Shown here piece by piece: positions 42,331 to 50,324 of a stretch of DNA of 64,000 bases; the stretch's first letter is position 1, and every line of letters starts with the position of its first letter. The stretch is from Nonomuraea fuscirosea (GTDB taxonomy: Bacteria > Actinomycetota > Actinomycetes > Streptosporangiales > Streptosporangiaceae). The translations under genes were made by a program, and so were the position numbers. The notes below the pieces were generated by a model. The model was not told the DNA's origin, did no database searches, and saw only the letters and a list, made by a program, of their open reading frames with translations. The stretch spans positions 1-64,000 of the forward strand of contig NZ_PVNG01000011.1 of the NCBI RefSeq assembly GCF_003001935.1, read 5' to 3'.

Positions 42331-43605
42331 TCATGCCCTGATCCCTTCTGGGCCGATCCACCTGCCGCGCAGGACGGTCGCCCACGGATGGAAGCCTTCG
42401 TCGAAGACGGCGAGGTCGGCGTCGGCGCCGGCCGCGATCGTGCCCTTGCGGCCGGTCAGGCCGAGCACTCGCGCCGGGGTGCTGGTGGCCGCGGCCACGG
42501 CTTCGGGGACGGGCCAGCCGAGGTCGCCGGTCAGGTGGCGGAGCATGTCCGGCAGCGCCGAGGTGGAGCCGCCGAACGCGTCCGCGCCCACCACCAGCCC
42601 GACGCCGTCGCCGACCTCGCAGGTCACGGTGCCGAGCCGGTAGCGGGAGCCGCGCGGCAGGCCGGTGCCCGGCGTGCCGTCGGACACCACGCACAGGCGC
42701 TCGCCCACGCAGCGGCGGGCGATCTCCAGCAGCGCGGGCGGCAGGTGGCGGCCGTCGGCGATCACCTCGGCGGTGAGGTGATCGGCGGCCAGCGACTCCT
42801 CCAGCAGGCCGGGGACCCGCCACGGGCCCTGGCGTACGGTGCCGGACTGGCCGCTCCACAGGTGCGTGATGTGCGTGAGCCCGGCGTCGACCGCCGCGCG
42901 CAGGTCGTCGCCGCGGGCGTCGCTGTGCCCCGCCGCGACGACGACCCCGGCGCCGGCGAGCAGACCGGTGGCCTCGACGGCGCCGGGGAGTTCGGGGGCG
43001 AGCGTGATCATGCTGAGCACGTCGCGGTGCCGCAGCAGCAGGCCGACGTCGGCGGAGGTCGGCGGGCGGAGCACGGCCGGGTCGTGCGCGCCGCACTGCG
43101 CGGGCGCCAGGAAGGGGCCCTCCAGGTGCAGGCCGAGCAGCTCCGCGCAGTCGTCGGCGGTACGGTCCACGGCGGCGAACGCGGCCAGCAGCTCGGTCAG
43201 CCGCTCCACGGACGCGGACACCAGCGACGCCTGCACACTGGTGACTCCCTGCCGGGCCAGGCCCCGCAGCACCTCGGCGGCCTGGCCGGGGCCCGCGTCG
43301 AAACACGCGCCCGCGAACCCGTGCACATGCAGATCCACCAGCCCGGCCGTGACCAGCCGCCCACCCACGTCGACCACCCCGTCGGGGTGGCCGGTCGTAT
43401 GGGGTCGGGGCGGCGTACCCACGTCGCCGGTCGGGCGGGGCGGCGGTGACGGGTCGCGATCGTCCGTCTCCTGCGGCGGCGGTGACGTACCCACGTGGCC
43501 GGTCGTGCGGGGTGGCAGTGACGTGATCCGGCCGCCGGTGATCATCACGTCCACGTCGTCACGGATGCCCTCAGGGAGCAGCACCCGTCCGCCGGTGAGG
43601 ATCAC
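42331..43605 (-). CDS. nagA: N-acetylglucosamine-6-phosphate deacetylase
   Basis: 424 residues from GTG 43605, overlapping the nagB stop by four bases (GTGA). Amidohydrolase motifs are intact: DLHVHGFAGA, LGLHLEGPFL with the metal-binding Glu, AGHSDA, THLWS and the catalytic Asp in VVSDGTPGTG. It removes acetate from GlcNAc-6-P (or the GalNAc-6-P equivalent). About 45 Pro/Thr/Gly-rich residues are inserted after the first beta strand domain (around residues 32-78), encoded by short repeats, which is unusual for NagA. It feeds NagB. Confidence 0.9.
   Translation of the reverse strand: MILTGGRVLLPEGIRDDVDVMITGGRITSLPPRTTGHVGTSPPPQETDDRDPSPPPRPTGDVGTPPRPHTTGHPDGVVDVGGRLVTAGLVDLHVHGFAGACFDAGPGQAAEVLRGLARQGVTSVQASLVSASVERLTELLAAFAAVDRTADDCAELLGLHLEGPFLAPAQCGAHDPAVLRPPTSADVGLLLRHRDVLSMITLAPELPGAVEATGLLAGAGVVVAAGHSDARGDDLRAAVDAGLTHITHLWSGQSGTVRQGPWRVPGLLEESLAADHLTAEVIADGRHLPPALLEIARRCVGERLCVVSDGTPGTGLPRGSRYRLGTVTCEVGDGVGLVVGADAFGGSTSALPDMLRHLTGDLGWPVPEAVAAATSTPARVLGLTGRKGTIAAGADADLAVFDEGFHPWATVLRGRWIGPEGIRA
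43415..43525. repeat. Imperfect 39-bp direct repeats inside nagA
   Basis: GTACCCACGT(C/G)GCCGGTCG units at 43415-43453 and 43487-43525 share most positions, and a partial third copy is at about 43381-43413. On the coding strand they encode the Pro/Thr-rich insertion (segments such as TGHVGTSPPP and TGDVGTPPRP). The reading frame is kept. Confidence 0.65.
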
Positions 43606-44381
43606 CGCAGAGAGTCGATCTTGCTGGCGGAGTCCGTGTCGAGGAACAGCGTGGCGTGGGGGGAGCGGCGCAGGATCGTGGCGGGGCAGGCGGTCGAGAC
43701 GGGATCGTTCAGCGTGGCGGCGATGGCCGCCGCCTTGCGCTGCTCGGGGACGCACACCTGGACCGCCTCGGCCGCCAGCAGCGCCGGCACGGTGAGCGAG
43801 ATCGCGGTGGCGGGCACGTCCTCGACGGTCGCGAAGTGCCCCTCGCCGACCTGCTGCTCGCGCGAGCGCGGGGTCAGCGTGATCACCCGCGCCCACCGGT
43901 CGTCGTCGAAGCTCGCCTGGTACGGCTCGTTGAAGGCCAGGTGACCGTTCTCCCCGACACCCATGCACACCAGGTCCAGCGGCAGCTCACGCAGCTCGGC
44001 CTCGTATCGGGCGCACTCCGCCTCCGGGTCGGCGGCGTTGCCGTCGATGTAGTGGACCGCGGCGGGGGCGAAGGGGACCTCGATCCGCTCCCTGATCCAG
44101 CGCCGGAACGAGGCCGGGTGGTCGGCCGCGATTCTCACGTACTCGTCCATGTGGAAGACCGTCACCCGACCCCACGGGATCTCCTGCTCGCGCAGCGCGT
44201 CGGTGAACGCGTACTGGGAGTTTCCGGTGGCGACGACGACCCGGGCGGCGCCGCGCCGCCGGACCGCGTCCCGGATGGTCGCGGCGGCGCGCTCGGCCGC
44301 GGCGCGGCCCAGGTCCGCCTCGCTCGCGTACACCTCGACGGGCAGGCTGTCCGCCGTGAATCGGGAAAGTGGGGTGGACAA
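43602..44381 (-). CDS. nagB: Glucosamine-6-phosphate deaminase
   Basis: The 259-residue protein keeps the NagB core: ATGNSQYAFTDAL (phosphate loop; the canonical S/T-G-x-T/S), VFHMDEYVRI with the catalytic Asp in DEY, and MGVGENGHLAFNEP with the catalytic Glu/His region. It converts glucosamine-6-P to fructose-6-P and ammonia, though GalN-6-P isomerase/deaminase activity is possible. It is the first gene of the operon and carries a LacI-like operator 35 bp upstream. Confidence 0.92.
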   Translation of the reverse strand: MSTPLSRFTADSLPVEVYASEADLGRAAAERAAATIRDAVRRRGAARVVVATGNSQYAFTDALREQEIPWGRVTVFHMDEYVRIAADHPASFRRWIRERIEVPFAPAAVHYIDGNAADPEAECARYEAELRELPLDLVCMGVGENGHLAFNEPYQASFDDDRWARVITLTPRSREQQVGEGHFATVEDVPATAISLTVPALLAAEAVQVCVPEQRKAAAIAATLNDPVSTACPATILRRSPHATLFLDTDSASKIDSLR

Positions 44382-44415
44382 GTGATCCTCCTCGGACTAG
44401 GCGAACACCACCATA

Positions 44416-44431
44416 CTGCAAACGTATGCAG
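44416..44431. promoter_or_regulatory. LacI-type operator upstream of nagB
   Basis: CTGCAAACGTATGCAG: perfect CTGCA/TGCAG arms around AACGTA. This is the clearest palindrome of the region's operator family. Just downstream on the plus strand, ACTTGCAAGAAG is a weaker half-related copy. Its position relative to nagB fits repression. Confidence 0.75.
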
Positions 44432-44625
44432 CACTTGCAAGAAGCCTTGGCGACCGTTCCGGTGAAAGCTGCCCAGACTTCGGTGACAGCGCTTGCTACG
44501 ACCAGCCAGTGCCGCGCCCCACGTCTGCCCCTGCCCACGGCTGGCCGCGGTGTGCGTATTGCCGCCGGATCACCACCTGATCCATGATCATCGGATAGTC
44601 CGTACCCGCGGAAAGCGAGGGCCAC

Positions 44626-46047
44626 GTGCGCCGACTCCTGTCCAGGATCACCGCCCTGTGCTGTTTATCGCTGGGCCTCACCCTCGCGGCGCCCTTTCCC
44701 GCCCGGGCGGCGGATGCCGACCCCATGGCCGACCACCTGGCCAAGTCGTCGATCTCCCCGTTCACGCTGCGGAACATGGCGACGGGCAAGTACGTCACCA
44801 CCGAGCTGAACGGCGAATCCGGTCGATGGGCGCTGCTGCGGGCACGCGGCGACAGCGCCGGCTCATGGGAGAAGTTCGTCCGGCTCTCCGATGACAACGG
44901 CGCCACCTGGTCCGTACGCAGTATCGCCAGTGGCCGCTATGTCAGCGCCGAGATCGGCGATTCCGGCACCGACAAGGGACGGCTACGGGCGCGCGGTCAC
45001 AACACCGGCTCCTGGGAGAAGTTCCGCTTCGTCCGGCGCCAGGTCGGGGCCGACGTCTATTACGCCGTGCAGTCGGTGGCGAACGGCCTCTACGTCTCCG
45101 CCGAGAACAACGTCACCGGCGCGAACGCGGGCATGTTGCGGGCACGGACACCCGCGAACCAGATCGGCTCGTGGGAACTCTTCACAATGGACTTCCCCGA
45201 GCCCTACCCCGGCCAGGGCGAACCCGAGGCGCCGTCGCCCACGCCACGGAGACAGGCCCAGGTCATGTCCTGGAACGTCTGCGCCAACAACAACTCCGCC
45301 TGCGGCGATTACCGCGACGACGGCGACGCCGTCGCGACGGCGCTGGTCCAGCACCTGAACGCGACGCTGGGCAGCGCCTACCACCCGGACGTGCTCCTCC
45401 TCCAGGAGATCTGCGAACGGCACACCAGGACGATCGAGTCGTCCCTGGAGAGCCGTACCGGGAGAGGCTGGGACGTGCGATTCGCCCCGATCAAGGTCGA
45501 GTCGGAATACCCCGATCTCACTTTGGAAAAGCGCTGCAGGGACGACCAGAGCGGAAACGACCGGGGCCTTTACGGGGTGGCGGTGGCGGTCCCGGAGGAG
45601 AACACGAAGTACTTCTCCCGCGAATTGCGAGCCGCGTGGGGAACGGTTTCGGAACAGCGCGTCGCCCTGTGCGCGTACGTCCCGTCGCACGCGGCCGCCT
45701 ACTGCTCGGCCCACCTCAGCACTCCCGGCGAGGACCCCTCAGGCGAAACCCGGCGAGGCCAGGTGAACGCCCTGCTGCGCATCGCCGGCGACATCGAGAA
45801 AGAGGGATACGCCCCCGTCATCGGCGGCGACCTCAACACCACACCTGCCACGGGCGGCATCCTGGACCCGCTCTACACGACATTCCAGGAATGCTGGTCC
45901 GCCCCCGGAACGACGGGCACGGGCGCCACGTACGGCACCGCCAAACTCGACTACATCTTCGCCCGAGGACACACGTCCTGCACCGTCTCCCGCGACAACG
46001 CCCACTCCGATCACCGATCCCTTCATTCCACGGTGACCCTGCACTGA
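44626..46047 (+). CDS. Secreted endonuclease/exonuclease/phosphatase-family protein with beta-trefoil domain
   Basis: 473 residues from GTG 44626. A Sec signal peptide (LSRITALCCLSLGLTLAAPFPARA) is followed by three fascin- or actin-crosslinking-like trefoil repeats (FTLRNMATGKYVTTELNG, WSVRSIASGRYVSAEIGD, YAVQSVANGLYVSAENN, at about 48-190). An EEP domain follows from about 212: MSWNVCANN, LLQEIC with the metal Glu, GGDLNTTP, and SDHRSL with the catalytic Asp-His. It may degrade nucleic acids or hydrolyse phosphodiesters or sphingolipids outside the cell, and the trefoil may bind carbohydrate or actin-like surfaces. No operon partner. Confidence 0.88.
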   Translation: MRRLLSRITALCCLSLGLTLAAPFPARAADADPMADHLAKSSISPFTLRNMATGKYVTTELNGESGRWALLRARGDSAGSWEKFVRLSDDNGATWSVRSIASGRYVSAEIGDSGTDKGRLRARGHNTGSWEKFRFVRRQVGADVYYAVQSVANGLYVSAENNVTGANAGMLRARTPANQIGSWELFTMDFPEPYPGQGEPEAPSPTPRRQAQVMSWNVCANNNSACGDYRDDGDAVATALVQHLNATLGSAYHPDVLLLQEICERHTRTIESSLESRTGRGWDVRFAPIKVESEYPDLTLEKRCRDDQSGNDRGLYGVAVAVPEENTKYFSRELRAAWGTVSEQRVALCAYVPSHAAAYCSAHLSTPGEDPSGETRRGQVNALLRIAGDIEKEGYAPVIGGDLNTTPATGGILDPLYTTFQECWSAPGTTGTGATYGTAKLDYIFARGHTSCTVSRDNAHSDHRSLHSTVTLH

Positions 46048-46138
46048 GGTGAAGTCCTCTCCGCCCGACCGATGAGTTTCGCCGCCGTATCGGGTCTGCA
46101 GCACATACGGACGACTGTCAGACCCCACGGAGGACGCC

Positions 46139-46921
46139 ATGACGACCACGCCGAGTGACCCGACCACCGCCCTGCCCGGGCGTCCGCCCGTCGTCGACCT
46201 GGCCACCTGGCAAGCCGCGCGGGACGAGCTGCTGGTGCGGGAGAAGGCGCACACCCGGGAGGGTGACGCGCTGGCCGCGGCCCGCCGGCGGCTGCCGATG
46301 GTGGAGATCGACGGGACGGTCGAGGTCGTCGGGCCCGACGGCCCCGTCCCGTTCGTCGAGCTGTTCGAGGGGCGTGACGAGCTCGTGGTCTACCAGCACA
46401 TGTGGTACGACGGCGCGCCGCACCAGGGGCAGTGCGAGGGCTGCACCACCACGGCCTGGCACCTGAAGGACGCCGTCTACCTCAACGCGCGCGGCGTCTC
46501 GTTCGCCGTCCTGACCACGGGCCCGTGGGAGGAGGTGGCTGCCTACGTCGAGTTCATGGGCTACACCCAGCCCTGGTACTCCGTACGCGGGCTGGACGAG
46601 CCGGTCGGCGGGGAGATGGGATACCTCGCCTGTTTCCTGCGCGACGGTGACCGCGTGTTCCTCACCTACTCCACGACCGGCCGGGGCAACGAGCGGGTCA
46701 ACGGGTCGATGGGCCTGCTCGACATGACCCCGTACGGCCGCGGCGAGTCGTGGGAGGACAACCCCGACGGCTGGCCCGAGGGGCGTCACGGCTCCTGGTC
46801 GTGGCGTACGGACGCGGACGGGAACGCCACCTGGGACGGGACCAGCCGCCCCGTACCGCAGTGGAGCCGCCCCGGCGCGACCCTCGTGCGGACCCTCGGC
46901 CGCCGCGGCCACCACCACTGA
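46139..46921 (+). CDS. DUF899 family protein (thioredoxin-fold)
   Basis: The 260-residue protein matches DUF899: VVDLATWQAARDELLVREKAHTRE, RRRLPMVEID, VYQHMWYDG, GCTTTAWHL, NARGVSFAVLTTGPWEEV and a Trp-rich close (SWSWRTDADGNATWDGT). DUF899 proteins have a thioredoxin-like fold without the CxxC pair; the biochemical role is unknown. GGAGG precedes the ATG. A Nudix hydrolase gene follows on the same strand, 65 bp away. Confidence 0.92.
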   Translation: MTTTPSDPTTALPGRPPVVDLATWQAARDELLVREKAHTREGDALAAARRRLPMVEIDGTVEVVGPDGPVPFVELFEGRDELVVYQHMWYDGAPHQGQCEGCTTTAWHLKDAVYLNARGVSFAVLTTGPWEEVAAYVEFMGYTQPWYSVRGLDEPVGGEMGYLACFLRDGDRVFLTYSTTGRGNERVNGSMGLLDMTPYGRGESWEDNPDGWPEGRHGSWSWRTDADGNATWDGTSRPVPQWSRPGATLVRTLGRRGHHH

Positions 46922-46986
46922 GCAGATGAGCAGATCCGGTCCGGCCGCTCGGTTCCTGTCGGTCGTGGGCGGTACGGTCGGGTCTC

Positions 46987-47580
46987 ATGAAGGAGCCGGG
47001 TGGTGCGGTCGTGGTGGAGCGGGACGACGCACGGGAGCGGCTGGCGCGGCAGTTCGCCGGCATCACCCCCTGGGACGAGCAGGAAGCCGCCCATGTGGCC
47101 GAAGGGCTGGACTGGATCTCCAGCGGGGCGCCGCTCTACCGGACGGACGCGCCCGACGTGCCGGATCCGCACCTGGTGGCCTACACCGTGGTCGTCAGCC
47201 CGAGCGAGGAGATCCTGCTCGTCGACCATCGCAAGGCGCGGCTCTGGCTGCCGAGCGGCGGGCATGTCGAGCCCGGCGAGGACACCTGGCAGACCGTCGA
47301 ACGCGAGTGCCGGGAGGAGCTGGGCGTAGCGGCCCGCCCGACCGGGACGGCCGGGAAGAGCCCGTTCTTCGTCACCGCGACGCGGACGCGCGGTGCGCGC
47401 TCCCACACCGACGTGTCGCTCTGGTTCCTCATCGAGACCGACCCCATCACCTCCTACGACGAGGGCGAGTTCGCCGGCATCAGGTGGCTGTCACCTGCGG
47501 AGGTCCTCGCGGAGCCCGTCGAACGGCTCGATCCGCACATGCACCGGTTCACCGGGAAGCTCGTCAAGGCGCTCGGCTGA
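46987..47580 (+). CDS. Nudix hydrolase
   Basis: This 197-residue protein has a clear Nudix domain, with the box starting GGHVEPGEDTWQTVERECRE and ending ELGV (all metal-binding Glu present), preceded by VVVSPSEEILLVDHRKARLW and followed by FFVTATRTRG and IRWLSPAEV. It is of the size of stand-alone hydrolases that clear nucleoside-diphosphate derivatives; no specificity loop is recognised. It has no winged helix, so it differs from the regulator near 12.6 kb. Confidence 0.92.
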   Translation: MKEPGGAVVVERDDARERLARQFAGITPWDEQEAAHVAEGLDWISSGAPLYRTDAPDVPDPHLVAYTVVVSPSEEILLVDHRKARLWLPSGGHVEPGEDTWQTVERECREELGVAARPTGTAGKSPFFVTATRTRGARSHTDVSLWFLIETDPITSYDEGEFAGIRWLSPAEVLAEPVERLDPHMHRFTGKLVKALG

Positions 47581-47593
47581 TCGAGCCGTCCGG

Positions 47594-48283
47594 TCAGCCC
47601 AGGGTGTGACGGGCGAGGCGGACCATGGCGCGATACAGGGCGGTCTGGCTGGGCGGTGGCGCCAGCGGCGGCAGCGGGGCGCCGGGGGTGGCGTAGGCGC
47701 GCAGCATCTGGCCGACAAGGCGGCGCCAGGTGTCGGGGGCCGCGCCGGCGGTGGCGGCGACGACGCCGGCGTTGGCCATCAGCAGGATGACGAGGTCGTC
47801 GGCGGTGAAGTCGGCGCGCAGGTGACCGCTCTCCTGAGCGCGGGCGATGATCGCCAGGAACCCTTCGTACGCCTCCGCGCGCCGCGCCTCCACGGCCTTG
47901 GCGGCCGGGAAGGACCTGGCCAGCACGTCGGCGAAGCCCCGGTCGGCGGCCTGCATGGCGCACACGGTCTCGATGAAGCCGGTGAAGCCGCGCCACGGGT
48001 CGGGGTCGGCCAGGGCCTGGGCGGTGGCGGCGGCGTAGGCGTCCATGCGGTCGGCGAAGACGGCGTTGATGAGTTCTTCGCGGCTGGCGAACCGGCGCGA
48101 CAGGGTGGCCTTGCCGACGCCCGCCTCCCTGGCCACGCAGGCCATCGAGACGCCCAGCCCCTGTCCGGCGAACAGGCGGCGGGCCGCGGCCAGGATGCGG
48201 TCGCGGTTGCGTTCGGCGTCGGCGCGCAGTCCCGGTCCGGGCTGCCGGTCGTCGAGCGGGTCGGGGTCCGCGCTGCAGCTCAT
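47594..48283 (-). CDS. TetR family transcriptional regulator
   Basis: 229 residues. The N-terminal HTH (RILAAARRLFAGQGLGVSMA, then EAGVGKATLSRRFASREELI) is standard TetR. The C-terminus is helical and hydrophobic, the usual ligand pocket. It is divergent from a DoxX-like gene. The spacer carries CCACT-N7-AGGTG-like arms (see operator), so it probably represses itself and the DoxX gene. Confidence 0.92.
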   Translation of the reverse strand: MSCSADPDPLDDRQPGPGLRADAERNRDRILAAARRLFAGQGLGVSMACVAREAGVGKATLSRRFASREELINAVFADRMDAYAAATAQALADPDPWRGFTGFIETVCAMQAADRGFADVLARSFPAAKAVEARRAEAYEGFLAIIARAQESGHLRADFTADDLVILLMANAGVVAATAGAAPDTWRRLVGQMLRAYATPGAPLPPLAPPPSQTALYRAMVRLARHTLG

Positions 48284-48287
48284 GTCT

Positions 48288-48304
48288 CCACTCTACCCAA
48301 GTGG
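48288..48304. promoter_or_regulatory. TetR operator candidate
   Basis: CCACTCTACCCAAGTGG has perfect CCACT/AGTGG arms separated by 7 bp, only five bases upstream of the TetR start codon. A second CCACTT-containing copy follows (CTACCCACTT near 48311-48320), and TTCCACTT occurs at about 48358-48365. Repeated CCACTT half-sites are consistent with TetR binding. Confidence 0.65.
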
Positions 48305-48447
48305 AACGGTCTACCCACTTTGTCGCGGGACGTGGCATGATAAACCGGGCAGGCCGTTCCACTTACGTGGTGGACGAGGGCTCAACGTGCCCGAGCGCTG
48401 TCGTCGCACCGGATTCGCCGCACCCCCGACCATCAAGGAGATCCCCC

Positions 48448-48819
48448 GTGAACGTCGTCCTGTGGATCGTGCAGATCGGCCTGGCCGCGATGTTCGTCAT
48501 GGCCGGCGTGATGAAGTCCACGCAGCCCAAGGAGAAGCTGGCCCCGAGGCTGCCGTGGGTGGACGACTTCTCCGCCGGCACCGTCCGCTTCATCGGCGTC
48601 GCCGAGCTCGCGGGCGGGCTGGGACTGGTCCTGCCCGCGCTCACCGGCATCGCCACCGTGCTGACTCCGCTCGCCGCGGCCGGCCTGGCGCTGACGATGG
48701 TGCTGGCCGCGGTGGTCCACGCCCGCCGCAAGGAGCCGTCCGGGATCGCGATCAACGCGGTCCTGTTCCTGATGGCGGCGTTCGTCGCCTGGGAACGGTT
48801 CGGCCCGTACGCCTTCTGA
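48448..48819 (+). CDS. DoxX-like membrane protein
   Basis: 123 residues from GTG 48448, preceded by AAGGAG. It has four predicted membrane helices and the DoxX_2-type features VLWIVQIGLAAMFVMAGVMKS and FIGVAELAGGLGLVLP, with a basic loop between helices 3 and 4 (HARRKEPSG). DoxX-like proteins are small integral membrane proteins, sometimes linked to redox or thiol stress. Here it is divergent from a TetR repressor. It could be an exporter-like or stress protein; the cargo is unknown. Confidence 0.85.
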   Translation: MNVVLWIVQIGLAAMFVMAGVMKSTQPKEKLAPRLPWVDDFSAGTVRFIGVAELAGGLGLVLPALTGIATVLTPLAAAGLALTMVLAAVVHARRKEPSGIAINAVLFLMAAFVAWERFGPYAF

Positions 48820-48833
48820 CGGCCGTTCCCCTG

Positions 48834-50312
48834 TCACCACCAGCCGAAGGCGGCCCAGGTGAGGACGGGGGCGACGACGATCGAGATCAGCCCGTACACG
48901 AGCAGCTGGCGGAACAGGCGGGCCCGGGCCGAGGGCTCGGCGGCGCCGAGGATGAGGCCGCCGGTGATGCCGAGCGGGTTGAGGTCGACCAGCACCGAGG
49001 CCAGGGCGACGGCGAGCACCCCGCCGACCGGGGAGACACCGGCGGCCACCAGCGGCGGCAGCAGCGGCATGACGGTCGCGAACACCGCGATGGAGCTGGC
49101 GGCGAAGGAGGTGATCCCGGCGACGTAGCAGAGCACCAGCAGGCTGAGCAGCGGCGAGCCCGCCACCCCGAGCAGCTCGCTGATCTGCTTGAACGCGCCC
49201 AGGTGCTGCATCAGGCCCACGTACGTGAGCAGGCCGCCGATCAGCAGGACCACGTTCCACGGGATCCTGGAGACGATCGCGCCGAGCGGCAGCCGGAAGG
49301 CCAGCTGCAGCACCAGGGCGGCGGTGAGGCCGAGATAGCCGACGTTCATGTCGAAACCGACGGACAGGACGACGACGGCGGCCATGCACAGCAGCGTGAA
49401 GGCCCGCGTTCCGGAACCCGGGTCTCGTGTCGCCGCCGCCGTGGGTGCGACCGTCACGGTCGCGGTGCCGGAAGTGGCGCCGGAAGCCGTGTCGCCGGAA
49501 GTGGCGCCGGAGGTGGTGGTGCCGGACGCGGACTCGAGGCCGGTGGAGCCGGGCCGGGCGGCCGGCTCGGCGGTCCCGGACGCGGGAGCGGGGCCGGCCG
49601 GGTCGGTGGTGCCGGACGCGGGAGCGGGGCCGGCCGGGTCGGTGGCGCCGGGCGCGAGCGGCGCGGCCGTGGCCGGGACGGAGGCGCGGCCCCGGGGGAT
49701 GCCGCCGGTGAACCGGCCGACGACCAGGCAGCCCGCGCACACGACCAGCCCCGCCAGCAGCCCCCCGGCCAGGAACGTCACCGGCGCCGACCCGGGCAGG
49801 TCGATGCCGAGCTTGTCGCTCAGCGAGCGCGCGGTGACCCCGTACACGGCCAGCGGCGACAGCAGCCCGCTGATGATGCCGGTGACGCCCAGGACGGCGG
49901 CCAGCATCGGCGAGATCCGGTACCTGGCGGCGAAGCCGAGGGCGATGGGGGAGACGATGGCGGTCGCGGCGGCGGGCAGGGTGCCGGCCGCGGTGAGCAC
50001 GGCGCCGATGGCGAACGGCGCCAGCGCGATCAGCACGAGCCGGCCACCAGCGGCCCGCAGCAGCACGTCCAGTAACCAGTCGAGGGTCCCGTTGAGCTGC
50101 GCGACCGCGAACAGCGCGGTGATGCCGACGATGAGCACGAAGAAGTCGGCCGGGAAGAAGCCCGTCACGTCGTTCGTCGGGACGCCGGCCGCGAGCCCGA
50201 GCAGGAACGCCGCCGCCAGGGCGCCGAGGCCGAGGTCGAAGCCGGGGATCAGGGTCGCCGCGAGCAGGGCGGCCAGCACGATGATGGACAGGGTGGCCAT
50301 GGTCATGGGCAC
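48834..50312 (-). CDS. MatC/SLC13-like dicarboxylate transporter with repeat linker
   Basis: The 492-residue protein has about 12 membrane helices in two halves. The N-terminal half resembles the MatC/DASS type (SIIVLAALLAATLIPGFDLG, FFPADFFVLIVGITALF, AAGTLPAAATAIVSPIALGF), while the second half (YVGLMQHLGAFKQISELLGV, SILVDLNPLGITGGL-like) completes the fold. The halves are joined by about 90 residues rich in Ala/Thr/Gly/Pro, from a 12-residue tandem repeat. It lies 12 bp after a CoA-transferase gene; the pair suggests uptake and activation of an organic acid. ATGs at 50312, 50306 and 50300 are all possible. Confidence 0.85.
   Translation of the reverse strand: MPMTMATLSIIVLAALLAATLIPGFDLGLGALAAAFLLGLAAGVPTNDVTGFFPADFFVLIVGITALFAVAQLNGTLDWLLDVLLRAAGGRLVLIALAPFAIGAVLTAAGTLPAAATAIVSPIALGFAARYRISPMLAAVLGVTGIISGLLSPLAVYGVTARSLSDKLGIDLPGSAPVTFLAGGLLAGLVVCAGCLVVGRFTGGIPRGRASVPATAAPLAPGATDPAGPAPASGTTDPAGPAPASGTAEPAARPGSTGLESASGTTTSGATSGDTASGATSGTATVTVAPTAAATRDPGSGTRAFTLLCMAAVVVLSVGFDMNVGYLGLTAALVLQLAFRLPLGAIVSRIPWNVVLLIGGLLTYVGLMQHLGAFKQISELLGVAGSPLLSLLVLCYVAGITSFAASSIAVFATVMPLLPPLVAAGVSPVGGVLAVALASVLVDLNPLGITGGLILGAAEPSARARLFRQLLVYGLISIVVAPVLTWAAFGWW
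49576..49647. repeat. 36-bp tandem repeats encoding the transporter linker
   Basis: A 36-bp unit starting CCGGACGCGGGAGCGGGG occurs at 49576 and again at 49612, nearly identical, with divergent copies on both sides. On the coding strand it gives DPAGPAPASGT units. The repeat keeps the frame. Confidence 0.75.
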
Positions 50313-50324
50313 GCCTCTTTCGGG

